64,000 nucleotides of DNA from Pseudoxanthomonas mexicana (lineage in GTDB: Bacteria; Pseudomonadota; Gammaproteobacteria; Xanthomonadales; Xanthomonadaceae), in assembly GCF_010093385.1 (NCBI RefSeq), contig NZ_PDWV01000006.1:52985-116984 (forward strand). The letters are read 5' to 3'. Below the pieces are notes generated by a model. The model was not told the DNA's origin. It saw nothing but the letters and a program-made list of their open reading frames with translations, and ran no database searches. A program made the translations under genes and the position numbers. The stretch's first letter is position 1. Each line of letters begins with the position of its first letter. This document shows, piece after piece, positions 32,398 through 40,090 of this stretch.

Positions 32398-34185
32398 ATG
32401 AGCCTTGATGACTACATCCCGCAGTTGGCTCGACCGGCCAACGTTGAGCAACTGGCCAAAGCGCTGGGCGTTGCGACGCAGATCTTCACGTTCATCGCAG
32501 ACAACAGCGAGCCTGAGCGCATCTATCGCCGGCATCTGATCCCCAAGCGGGCCGTCCGTGCATTGCCCTCGGTGCCTGTTGAGGACGCTCGGGGGATCGT
32601 CACGCTCTCGCTCGATAGCTTTGATCTGAGCAAGTACCGCGTCGTGTGGGAAGCGCACAGCCCGGTCATCAAGCATGCCCACAAGTCTGCCGCACGGGTA
32701 CTGGAGCGTTACCTCTCCCGGCCCGGCTCCCTGTTTCCCCATGAGGCCGCCTTTGGCTACGTCAAAGGCCGATCCACACGACACAACGCAAGACGCCACG
32801 TGGGTGCCAAGCGGCTACTTAGCGCAGATATTCAGGACTTCTTTCCCTCCATCACGTTGGCGCGCGTCGAGCTCGCCCTGGAAGCGGCAGGCTTGCAGCC
32901 GGCAGTGACCAACGCTTTGGGGCGCTTCCTGACCATCGAAGGCACGCTTCCTTTGGGACTTAACGCCAGCCCGATGATCGCCAACCTGGTGGCAACACCC
33001 CTGGACCACGATTTGAATGCGTTGGCCAAGGAGTGGGGGCTCACCTACACACGCTATGCCGATGACATTACGTTGTCCGGCGATGGCGAACTGCCCACAC
33101 GAGAGATCATCGAAACGGTACTCAAGCGTCACTTCTTCCGACTGAACAAGAGCAAGTTCCGCACCTCAAAGCTCGGCCAGAAGCACTACGTCACCGGCCT
33201 GAGCGTGGCCGACAAGGCCGCGCCCCACGCCCCGCGCGCGATGAAGCACAAGCTCAGGCAGGAGCTCTACTACATCGAGAAGTTCGGCTTCCTGGAGCAT
33301 CTATCGCGGGGCGGCGAGGGGGGCACCGAACAGCACAACGTCAATCGTCTGGATGGCACGGTCAACTATGTATCCAGCATCGAACCGCGTCTGGCGCATC
33401 GACTGCGCGCTGCCTGGCAGAAGGTATGCGACGAGAATGACATCGCCAAATCATTTGAGCCTAGGCCCGTCATCCAGCTGCGACCTGCTTCGTGGTTCGT
33501 TGACGAGGCCGAGATCGTCCATCCGGATGGCACACGGCTTCTCGCGCTCTGCCTTGCCGACGTTCTGGAGCCTGGCCGGTTGGATACAGAACTACGGACG
33601 CTGTTCGCCGAAGAGGCCGGAGATGCGTTCGGGACAGCCGATCCGCTGTCTATCATCCAGAAGGGGTTGCATTGGAGTGATGCGACATGGTCCCAGCGTG
33701 AGGCCGTGGTCAAGCTTATCGCCGCCTCACCTGTCAGGGTCATGGTCGCCCTGGCGCCGCTGACTAGCCCGAGCGAGTACGCCAAGACCTACACCGACCT
33801 GCTTTGCGAGATTCTCGAGACGGCCCTGAAGATTGCTGATGACGCAGAGATCGCGATACATGTTGAGGAGAACCGTTCAAAGGTTTCGAGGGCGGACGTA
33901 CAGGAGGCGGTGACCCGCGCCTACACCGAGCTGGAAGCCAAGAACCAGCGTCGACCGTTACAGGCACCAGAGGTCAACATCGTGTCCAAGGGAGCGACGC
34001 CCTGCTGCTGTGTACCCGATACCGTATTGGGCGCACTGCATCGCTATGCGGTTTCTCGCAAAGACGGAAAGGAGGGCTCACTAGCGGTCACCCTTTTCGA
34101 AAGACTGCGTAACCATTACTCAGTCATCTTCGACCGACATGCCAACAAGATCTATCACCATCGGTCGCCCTTCAAGCGTTGGTGA
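32398..34185 (+). CDS. Retron reverse transcriptase with C-terminal DUF3800-like domain
   Basis: A 595-residue protein. The N-terminal part (about 1-300) is a reverse transcriptase: SADIQDFFPSI (catalytic D144), LPLGLNASPMIANL, and YADD at 220-223. Two features specific to retron enzymes are present: NAxxH (N130 to H134, NARRH) just before the first catalytic Asp, and VTG at 265-267 in HYVTGLSV. After about residue 330 there is a long extension. Segments such as LHWSDATWSQREAVVKLI, YAKTYTDLLCEILE and CVPDTVLGALHRYA resemble DUF3800 proteins, which would make this a fused effector. That match is by eye and moderate. The ATG abuts the a2 arm and has no Shine-Dalgarno. Retrons act in abortive anti-phage defence. 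Confidence 0.9.
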   Translation: MSLDDYIPQLARPANVEQLAKALGVATQIFTFIADNSEPERIYRRHLIPKRAVRALPSVPVEDARGIVTLSLDSFDLSKYRVVWEAHSPVIKHAHKSAARVLERYLSRPGSLFPHEAAFGYVKGRSTRHNARRHVGAKRLLSADIQDFFPSITLARVELALEAAGLQPAVTNALGRFLTIEGTLPLGLNASPMIANLVATPLDHDLNALAKEWGLTYTRYADDITLSGDGELPTREIIETVLKRHFFRLNKSKFRTSKLGQKHYVTGLSVADKAAPHAPRAMKHKLRQELYYIEKFGFLEHLSRGGEGGTEQHNVNRLDGTVNYVSSIEPRLAHRLRAAWQKVCDENDIAKSFEPRPVIQLRPASWFVDEAEIVHPDGTRLLALCLADVLEPGRLDTELRTLFAEEAGDAFGTADPLSIIQKGLHWSDATWSQREAVVKLIAASPVRVMVALAPLTSPSEYAKTYTDLLCEILETALKIADDAEIAIHVEENRSKVSRADVQEAVTRAYTELEAKNQRRPLQAPEVNIVSKGATPCCCVPDTVLGALHRYAVSRKDGKEGSLAVTLFERLRNHYSVIFDRHANKIYHHRSPFKRW

Positions 34186-34392
34186 GAACGGCGTTTGAAG
34201 TATTCCATTTTTGCCCATTGACCGAGCCAAGAAGCAAGCCGTCGGCCGGGTTGCCATGGCCATTCCCGATGGTGCCGACTGGTCCATCTGTGGGGCCTAG
34301 TTGGCCTGGTAACGCTTACTGCAGTCGCCGCGTCCAGCCCGGAGGGGGACCCCAACTGCATTCTTGCTCGTTCGCGAAACTAGGGATTGCGC

Positions 34393-34425
34393 GGCTTGTT
34401 AGTCGCATCGCACAGCCCTAAGATC
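34393..34425 (+). promoter_or_regulatory. Promoter with motif shared with 36908-36941
   Basis: TTGTTA (34396-34401) and TAAGAT (34419-34424) with a 17-base spacer form a sigma-70-like promoter for the nuclease-like gene downstream. The 11 bases around the -35 (GGCTTGTTAGT) and 10 around the -10 (CCCTAAGATC) are repeated identically upstream of the DUF4145 gene. Confidence 0.6.
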
Positions 34426-34451
34426 AATTTGTGTCGAGGGGCGCCCAACAT

Positions 34452-35318
34452 ATGTGTTTGGGTAAGCCGGGAGCGGGTAGTTTGGCCAGACTGGAGAGTG
34501 CATTGATATTTGAGCAAGCATTCATGGCTATGCCGGAGTTTCTAACGGGAACTCCATTTTCTGAATACCAGTTCGAGGCGACTATAGCCAATGCTTTTTC
34601 TCTTGCAATTCTTCAAGAACTGAACTCCCGCAATGTGCAGAACCCCATATCTCTGCTGCGAAGCGAGGTTCTTTATCACGGCACATCAAAGCACGCAGAT
34701 GTTCACATCAATCTTTCATCGTTGAACATTTTCAATGAGAACTTTGCGTCGTATGGCTTCTACCAAGACAATTGGCTAGAGGCGAAGTTTTTCAGGCTAT
34801 CAAATAGCGGTCAGCCGAACATACCGCCGCTTCACTCAACTTACTTGCTCTTAAAGGATGTTCTCAGGCTATGTATGTTGGTGCAGGATGCACCGCCTGG
34901 CGCAGACTCATCTTCCGGTAGATACCTTCTTCATGCCTATCAAGACAGCCCCAGCCAATACCTCGTCTACAAGCGGAACTCTGGCGGCTCTAGAACGGAG
35001 AGAGCTTGGCTGTCGCCCTTGATAACGCCAGGCGAACAACGCCTCGTCATTTCGGATCTTGGCAAAGAGCGAACCAAATCATTTGAGTCAAATGTTGGGA
35101 AGAAGGCTGCGCTCTACGAAGTTGACGCGCAGATTACGAACTTTGTTCATAAACCGCGAACAAGTAGCCCTAATGTCTACTACATCGTTCTGACAAGAAT
35201 TAACGACTTTAAAATCTCAAAGGGGAATCTTTCATATGGAAGAAACAATGGAAGAACTTTTGGGAACTTGAGGTTCTTTCAGAATCTGGCTCTATCAGCG
35301 GATCGGCGTCTAGCCTGA
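34452..35318 (+). CDS. PD-(D/E)xK nuclease-like protein, possible defence gene
   Basis: A 288-residue protein, AT-richer than the metal genes. A restriction-endonuclease-like pattern can be read: E42 in YQFEATIANAF, D83 in SKHADVHINL, and E110-A-K112 in NWLEAKFF. LLLKDVLRLCMLV and GRYLLHAY follow, as in many nuclease cores. I do not recognise a named family. The ATG at 34452 follows GAGGGG at a good distance; 34431 (GTG) and 34524 are alternatives. It has its own promoter and follows the retron by 266 bases, with no modification methylase nearby. Nuclease activity is inferred. Confidence 0.55.
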   Translation: MCLGKPGAGSLARLESALIFEQAFMAMPEFLTGTPFSEYQFEATIANAFSLAILQELNSRNVQNPISLLRSEVLYHGTSKHADVHINLSSLNIFNENFASYGFYQDNWLEAKFFRLSNSGQPNIPPLHSTYLLLKDVLRLCMLVQDAPPGADSSSGRYLLHAYQDSPSQYLVYKRNSGGSRTERAWLSPLITPGEQRLVISDLGKERTKSFESNVGKKAALYEVDAQITNFVHKPRTSSPNVYYIVLTRINDFKISKGNLSYGRNNGRTFGNLRFFQNLALSADRRLA

Positions 35319-35465
35319 GTATTCAGGCCGGGGCTCCGGTCAGCTCAGTCCTGTAATTTGCCTTCCGAGCGTCGTTGGTCGCCCCCAGCGCTCGGCCCCG
35401 GGCTTGCGGCAGCGCAGCAGGCTCGATATCCTGCGCCCCGATCTTCCTCCATGAGGAACGATCAT
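35319..35465. other. Spacer between nuclease-like gene and manganese riboswitch
   Basis: This is the first part of a 329-base stretch without a gene; the second part is the riboswitch and the leader to mntP. I see no open frame worth calling here. It should contain the mntP promoter, but no convincing -35/-10 pair stood out. Confidence 0.4.
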
Positions 35466-35572
35466 TCCCTTGGGGAGTAGCCAGCTACCACGGACCGTGG
35501 GAGCCCGCACGTCAACATGATTGGCTTCACTAGGCCATGGCGCGCGGACCGATTGGGTGGCGAGACCAACGG
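35466..35572 (+). ncRNA. yybP-ykoY manganese riboswitch
   Basis: The leader of mntP contains the conserved blocks of this riboswitch in order: TTGGGGAGTAGCC (35470-35482), a variable hairpin arm, CGTCAACA (35510-35517) and GGCGAGACCAA (35559-35569). The outer stem pairs TTGG (35470-35473) with CCAA (35566-35569). This Mn2+-sensing class is commonly found upstream of mntP (yebN), as here. It lies about 75 bases before the mntP ATG and probably controls translation or termination in response to manganese. Confidence 0.9.
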
Positions 35573-35647
35573 ATATCGACGTGACCCCGGTCGGGCGCGG
35601 CGATGTTCGTTCGTCCGCAAAGTCCCGACCGCAGGTGCTCGTCCCCC

Positions 35648-36223
35648 ATGAATCCCGTTTCCATCCTTCTGCTCGGTCTGGCCATGTCCACCGATGCATT
35701 CGCTGCTGCGTTGGCCAAAGGCGCCGGCATGGTCAAGCCGACCTGGCCGCAAGCGCTGCGCATCGGCCTCATCTTCGGCGTCGTCGAAGCCATCACGCCG
35801 ATGATCGGCTGGCTGCTGGGCTCGGCGGCGGCGAAATTCATCGAGCAATGGGATCACTGGGTCGCCTTCGCGTTGCTGTTCGCGCTGGGCCTGCACATGC
35901 TCTACAAGGCCTTCTTCGCCAAGGACGAGAAAGAAGACGCGGCGCCCTCCGGCTCGATGTGGAGCATCGCGCTTACTGGCCTGGCGACCAGCATCGATGC
36001 GATGGCGGTCGGCGTGGGCCTGGCCTTCGTGCAGGTGAACATCCTGGTAGTCAGCACGGTCATTGGCTTGTGTACGTTTGCGCTCGTCACCATCGGGATC
36101 ATGGCCGGTCGCGTTCTCAGCACGCTGATCGGCAAGTGGGCCGAAGCGCTGGGCGGCCTGGTACTGATCGCGGTGGGCGCCACCATCCTCTACGAGCACT
36201 TGTCCGCCGGAGTCGCGCCATGA
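35648..36223 (+). CDS. mntP: Manganese efflux pump MntP
   Basis: A 191-residue protein with six membrane helices. It has the two inverted MntP repeats: GLAMSTDAFAAALAKG (helix 1) and GLATSIDAMAVGVGLAF (helix 4), each with a conserved Asp. ATG 35648 gives the standard family length of about 190. It exports Mn2+ under control of the yybP-ykoY riboswitch in its leader. The stop overlaps the cytochrome b561 start (ATGA), so the two are co-translated. In many genomes mntP is core; here it is inside the island, between putative defence genes. Confidence 0.95.
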   Translation: MNPVSILLLGLAMSTDAFAAALAKGAGMVKPTWPQALRIGLIFGVVEAITPMIGWLLGSAAAKFIEQWDHWVAFALLFALGLHMLYKAFFAKDEKEDAAPSGSMWSIALTGLATSIDAMAVGVGLAFVQVNILVVSTVIGLCTFALVTIGIMAGRVLSTLIGKWAEALGGLVLIAVGATILYEHLSAGVAP

Positions 36224-36798
36224 GTACCGAATCCACACGCGACGCCATCGTTATCACCGCTGCACCGACATACTACTCGCGCCTCGCCCGTCGGCTGCAC
36301 TGGACGACGTTCGCGCTGGTGGTCATCGCCTACGCCAGCATCAATGCAAGGAAGCTGTTCGAACGCGGCTCGGACGAGCGCATCCTGGCCGTCGAGTCCC
36401 ACTTCCTGGTCGGCATGGTCATCCTGATGCTCACGCTTCCCCGGTTGGTCCATCGCATGAAGGCGCCGTTGCCGCCGATCGTGCCGCCGCCGTCCGCGTG
36501 GTCTGCGCTGCTGTCGAAGACGACCCACGTGCTGCTGTACGCGTTCCTGATCGTGCAACCGTTGACCGGCATCGTGGCGCGGCTCGCAGAAGGGAAGGGC
36601 ATCGGACTGCCTTTCACCGAGCGTGTCATCCCGTCGTTCTTCGGACCGCACGAAGCCTTGGCCGCCTTCCTCGAATCGGCCCACGTCTGGATCGGCGAGG
36701 CCTTCTACTGGGTCATCGGGCTGCACATCCTGGCGGCGCTGTTCCATCTGCTTGCAGGCAGGGACAACGTCATGCAGCGGATGACAGGCAGGAGCTGA
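36220..36798 (+). CDS. Cytochrome b561-family membrane protein
   Basis: A 192-residue di-heme membrane protein of the bacterial b561 type with four helices. Candidate heme His residues are in RLHWTTFALVV, VESHFLVGMVI, KTTHVLLYAFL and GLHILAALFHLLAG. It is translationally coupled to mntP, so it should also respond to manganese through the riboswitch. Such proteins can oxidise superoxide or move electrons to quinone. The link to manganese homeostasis (protection against oxidative stress) is inference. Confidence 0.88.
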   Translation: MSTESTRDAIVITAAPTYYSRLARRLHWTTFALVVIAYASINARKLFERGSDERILAVESHFLVGMVILMLTLPRLVHRMKAPLPPIVPPPSAWSALLSKTTHVLLYAFLIVQPLTGIVARLAEGKGIGLPFTERVIPSFFGPHEALAAFLESAHVWIGEAFYWVIGLHILAALFHLLAGRDNVMQRMTGRS

Positions 36799-36907
36799 GC
36801 GCAGCCTTCACTCACCGCAACAGTATTCCGGTCTCGTCAATGTTCGCTTCCAATCCAGAGTGGACATCATCCATCTCCGTAGCTGTTGACCTCTTCGGTT
36901 GCAGCTA

Positions 36908-36941
36908 GGCTTGTTAGTACGACCAGACTGGCCCTAAGATC
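36908..36941 (+). promoter_or_regulatory. Promoter with motif shared with 34393-34425
   Basis: TTGTTA (36911-36916) and TAAGAT (36935-36940) with an 18-base spacer. The flanking bases GGCTTGTTAGT and CCCTAAGATC are identical to those upstream of the nuclease-like gene at 34452, while the spacer differs. The DUF4145 ATG is about 95 bases downstream. Confidence 0.6.
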
Positions 36942-37034
36942 GCGCAGCACGAAGTGACTAATCCAACGTTCGGTAGGCTGTGAGTTGCTGACGTAAACCG
37001 ACCCAGAGCTCAACTGTTGGGCATGTAGACCTCT

Positions 37035-37772
37035 ATGCCAGTTAACCAGAGAAACTTGCGGGACTCCTTTACGAAACAGAGGTCACCTGCGTGGCCCTGC
37101 CCAACATGCAAAGCAGGTCACTTAAGGATTGACAAAGACTCCATATCAGCCAAGGCAACGGCCGAGTCAGTTGCCGCACAAGATCATCCTGCGTGGGATC
37201 CGGACTGGACAACCTTAAGGTTTGTCGCGCTCGCAGTTTGCGATAACACCGACTGCCTTGAGGTAGCAACGATAAAGGGTAGGGGTGGATTGCAGCCGAT
37301 AGGGCAGAGTTACGACTATCAGGAGTTCTATACTCCTGAGTACTTCGATCCATCACCTGCGCTTATCATCGTTCCGGAGCAATGCAAATCTGAAGTAAGA
37401 TCAGAGCTAAAGATGGCATTTGCGCATGCGTGGGGAGATCCTACTTCCTCTTCTGCACACATTCGTACAGCAACCGAAAGACTCTTGGATCAACTCAGAA
37501 TCCAAAAGTCTGTTACGGCCAAGGGCAAGCGACAGCGCCTGACGCTGCATCGAAGAATTGAGCTTCTCTCGGTTAAGAATCCCGAAGCTAGCGAGCTTCT
37601 ATTGGCTGTCAAATGGATAGGTAATGCGGGAGTCCATTCGGGCGCTTTGACACAGCAAGAAGTGATTGATGCACTGGATTTGCTGGAGGGTGCGCTAAGT
37701 TCCTTGTTCGATCCTCACGCTAATCGTGTGAAAGTGTTGGCGAAGCGGATCAACAAGCGAAGGGGTCCATGA
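37035..37772 (+). CDS. DUF4145-domain protein
   Basis: A 245-residue protein. The N-terminal half has a zinc-ribbon pattern, Cys22-x2-Cys25 and Cys69/Cys74. The C-terminal half matches DUF4145 by eye: AHIRTATERLLDQLRI, LTLHRRIELL, VKWIGNAGVHSGALTQQEVIDAL and LFDPHANRV. DUF4145 occurs alone or fused to restriction enzymes and is often found in defence islands, where its role is unclear. No good Shine-Dalgarno precedes the ATG. GC content is lower than in the metal genes, suggesting separate acquisition. Confidence 0.8.
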   Translation: MPVNQRNLRDSFTKQRSPAWPCPTCKAGHLRIDKDSISAKATAESVAAQDHPAWDPDWTTLRFVALAVCDNTDCLEVATIKGRGGLQPIGQSYDYQEFYTPEYFDPSPALIIVPEQCKSEVRSELKMAFAHAWGDPTSSSAHIRTATERLLDQLRIQKSVTAKGKRQRLTLHRRIELLSVKNPEASELLLAVKWIGNAGVHSGALTQQEVIDALDLLEGALSSLFDPHANRVKVLAKRINKRRGP

Positions 37773-37943
37773 AGAGTTCTATAGAACAATTCATCGCCGG
37801 TCGCGCAAGTGGAATGCTGGGTTTGGGGTAGGGTACTTTGCCGGGCTCATGCGCAGTCAATGGCGCGATCGGCTGGGCGAGGCGTTCGGATATTGACTGT
37901 TTCTAATGGAATTTGAAGGATGCGTTGCTGTGCGGACCTCGTG

Positions 37944-37965
37944 CCGCCACCTGCGGTCTTTTTTT
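37944..37965 (+). terminator. Weak intrinsic terminator
   Basis: A short hairpin, CCGC (37944-37947) with GCGG (37953-37956), loop CACCT, is followed by TC and seven T. It would end transcripts reading from the DUF4145 gene. It lies only 25 bases before the next start codon, so it could also attenuate that gene. Confidence 0.5.
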
Positions 37966-37990
37966 GCTCCATGTCCTGGGTGCTGATTGC

Positions 37991-38569
37991 ATGAACTACC
38001 AGAACCGACTCAAAGGTGCTGTAACGCAATCTCTTGTGCGATCGTTGTTTGCACAGGCGGGACTTACAGTCGTGCCCCTTGGCATTGAGGAGACCGTTAG
38101 GGAGGTGGCGGATCTTCCCATGGATCAGTACGTTGGTTTGGGCCTACCTATAGCACTACGCAAATTGCCAGACTTCTTTGCGGCCAATAGGGAGCGGACA
38201 ACTCATTGGCTGGTCGAGGTTAAGTACCGCCGCCAGTGGAGCGATGCGGTACGTGATGAGCTTGGGCAGACTTTGGCCCAGCAAGTTTCTACGTGGGACC
38301 CTCTTGTGGTCTTCATCTTCGTGGGGGAAACACCCTCACAGTTCGATCAGCCAAGCTCATGGGTTAGAGCGGCGCAGGTGAAGATGGATGGTGACGTGTT
38401 GAAGTTTAGGCCTCACGGCGGAGGCGACTACCTCCCTTGGGGGCAGGCGACATTCTTCAGCCTTCAACGCGTGCAAGACGTTTTTCCTCAGCTTAACGAT
38501 GCGCAGCTTTGGGAGTCTTCCGCACTCAGGCTAACGCTTGAAATGTCGCGTGGACTAACTCGGCTATAG
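37991..38569 (+). CDS. PD-(D/E)xK nuclease-like protein
   Basis: A 192-residue protein. The nuclease motif is clear: P60-D61-F in LRKLPDFF, then W-L-V-E76-V-K78 in THWLVEVKYRRQW, with a preceding helix (GAVTQSLVRSLFAQAG) that could supply the N-terminal Glu or helix of the core. I recognise no specific family. ATG 37991 is chosen; in-frame starts upstream would place the T-run of the terminator inside the gene. It follows the DUF4145 gene and may work with it or be separate. DNA-cutting activity is inferred from the motif. Confidence 0.6.
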   Translation: MNYQNRLKGAVTQSLVRSLFAQAGLTVVPLGIEETVREVADLPMDQYVGLGLPIALRKLPDFFAANRERTTHWLVEVKYRRQWSDAVRDELGQTLAQQVSTWDPLVVFIFVGETPSQFDQPSSWVRAAQVKMDGDVLKFRPHGGGDYLPWGQATFFSLQRVQDVFPQLNDAQLWESSALRLTLEMSRGLTRL

Positions 38570-38627
38570 ATAGGCGCGACGAGTTTGTACGTTGGAGCTC
38601 GTAGGACTTCGCCATGTCCATAATTGC

Positions 38628-39356
38628 TTATCTATTTGGCGACAGCATGCAGATCGCGCCTACCTGGTTGATAAACTCAGGCTTCGGACCAGCTGCATCG
38701 TAGACCGCCACATCAATGATCTGGTCGATTCTAGGATTCATGTTATGGATCGCCGAGATGACAGCTCGGGCGCCGCGCTCCATATGCTTAAGCTCTACGC
38801 CTAGGTATAGAAGTAGCGTCATGGGTGCGGAGCTTCCATCGATCGGCCGCTTCTCTAAAACAAACATGGTTTTGATGAACGGGCTTTGGGCGACACCCAT
38901 ACGGAGCGTCTCCACGAGCGCGCTAGGTAAATTCTCTGCTGGACGAACAGCAAAGCCATTTTCTGATTCCACCTTCTCGAAGGTGTCAAGAGTTCCCGTT
39001 CTCAACAGTACGCGGACTTCCTCCGGATATAGCACTGCGCCACCATCGTTTGGGTTGACCATGAGAGTTGCGCCGAGGGTTGCCTTGAGAAGTTCTGCGC
39101 AAGGCAGGTGAATTGTTCTTACGGCACGGGAGGCGGCCCGTTCGGATCGATGCGCCGATGTAAAGAAGGGAATGGCGTCGAATCCGTCTGGATGGCGGAA
39201 CTGGATTAGTCGAACATTCTTGGAGTCATCCGAGACGGGAGCATGTACGTAGACCATGGCGTTCAGTAGGCAAGTGAAGAACTGAGCCTCATTGACGAAG
39301 CTCTTGAGCCCGAGCTCGAAACAGCGCTCCAACTGTTGTTCGCTGACCATTGCCAC
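38628..39356 (-). CDS. SseB-family protein
   Basis: A 242-residue protein. GTG 39356 is preferred because TTGGAGG lies eight bases upstream and the previous stop is only four bases away; ATG 39350 is the alternative. It has the SseB N-terminal layout (FFTCLLNAMVYVHAPV, IPFFTSAHRSER) with LMVNPNDGGAVLYPEEVRVLL, and the SseB C-terminal half. SseB proteins were named for serine sensitivity in enteric bacteria and have no clear molecular role. It is the last gene of a three-gene minus-strand operon at the island edge. Confidence 0.75.
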   Translation of the reverse strand: MAMVSEQQLERCFELGLKSFVNEAQFFTCLLNAMVYVHAPVSDDSKNVRLIQFRHPDGFDAIPFFTSAHRSERAASRAVRTIHLPCAELLKATLGATLMVNPNDGGAVLYPEEVRVLLRTGTLDTFEKVESENGFAVRPAENLPSALVETLRMGVAQSPFIKTMFVLEKRPIDGSSAPMTLLLYLGVELKHMERGARAVISAIHNMNPRIDQIIDVAVYDAAGPKPEFINQVGAICMLSPNR

Positions 39357-39360
39357 GTCT

Positions 39361-39636
39361 CTAGCCTCCAATGTGCGGGCCTGACATGTATCCCCGCACC
39401 CATTCAGGGTCAAAGTCGGCTACGAGGTAGTTCTGCAAGAGGTGAGACTTCGCTACTTCTAGGAGACGCGCCTCGTTTTCGGCGATCGCGGCAACGTCCG
39501 ACACTGAAGGAAAGTGACGGAGCAATCTATATGCTTCTGTTCGAATCTCTCTGGGTACATGTTGGTTGGCGGAAAGATCCCGAAGGAATGCACCGGCTTG
39601 GATGAGGTTTCTTGTGCGTTCCACTGGCATAGTCAT
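39361..39636 (-). CDS. BPSL0761-like small protein
   Basis: A 91-residue protein starting MTMPVERTRNLIQAGAFLRD, then VPREIRTEAYRLLRHFPS. This pattern matches the BPSL0761 family of small proteins of unknown function, common in proteobacterial islands. The ATG at 39636 fits the family start; earlier in-frame ATGs overlap the preceding gene. It is the middle gene of a minus-strand operon, four bases before the SseB-like gene. Confidence 0.8.
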   Translation of the reverse strand: MTMPVERTRNLIQAGAFLRDLSANQHVPREIRTEAYRLLRHFPSVSDVAAIAENEARLLEVAKSHLLQNYLVADFDPEWVRGYMSGPHIGG

Positions 39637-39679
39637 AGCTGAGCGCTCCGCTCTCCTATTCGCAGCACCTAGCGTTGAG

Positions 39680-40015
39680 TCAGTCGCGAAGCCGCTGCGA
39701 GTTGAACTCGATGAATCTATGCATCTCTCCACGCATCGTGGCGGCATCAGTGGGTAGTGAAATTCCCAACTGGCGGCATAGTGTTCGAGCGAAAGCTTGC
39801 TGGGCTTTGGTAGGTGGCTTGAACTTCCAATCGATCACTTCCGGAAGTCCTCGACTTATCTCCTCCGCAAGGCGCTTGCAGAAGTTCTCGTGTTCCCAGC
39901 CGTCTTTCACTGCCGACAAGTAGCGGGACACCGCGTCGAGAGAGTCGGGTGCTATGGAGAGCTCTAGAGTGAGGTCCAGATCCGGCGCGACAAGGAACAG
40001 GTTCATTTGGTTCAC
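39680..40015 (-). CDS. Hypothetical protein, first gene of XRE-linked operon
   Basis: A 111-residue soluble protein. The N-terminus is acidic (LFLVAPDLDLTLELSIAPD) and the C-terminal half reads PPTKAQQAFARTLCRQLGISLP, similar in style to a short helical motif I have seen at the ends of various nucleic-acid enzymes. I cannot name the family. Its start faces the XRE regulator and the repeats between them, so the regulator probably controls it. The BPSL0761-like gene follows after 43 bases. Confidence 0.55.
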   Translation of the reverse strand: MNQMNLFLVAPDLDLTLELSIAPDSLDAVSRYLSAVKDGWEHENFCKRLAEEISRGLPEVIDWKFKPPTKAQQAFARTLCRQLGISLPTDAATMRGEMHRFIEFNSQRLRD

Positions 40016-40035
40016 CTGGATATCGTTGCTCCCAG

Positions 40036-40071
40036 AATGCTACCGTAAATACTGTAGACCGAAAATGCTAC
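40036..40071 (+). promoter_or_regulatory. Operator region between the XRE regulator and the divergent operon
   Basis: AATGCTAC occurs twice as a direct repeat (40036-40043 and 40064-40071, period 28). CTAC (40040-40043) and GTAG (40054-40057) form an inverted repeat within it. The region lies in the 75-base gap between divergent starts and is the natural binding site for the XRE-type protein. Confidence 0.55.
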
Positions 40072-40090
40072 GAGTCGGACCCTTCGCGCC

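Noticed and set aside
34186..34392. Remnant coding sequence after the retron RT
   Set aside because: A short frame (ending GADWSICGA) is visible but has no start signal or recognisable domain; treated as non-coding spacer.
34393..37022. Integron attC sites near 34443 (GCCCAAC) and 37014 (GTTGGGC)
   Set aside because: The core-like heptamers exist but there is no paired distal core, no L-box stem and no integron integrase; each only forms a small local hairpin.
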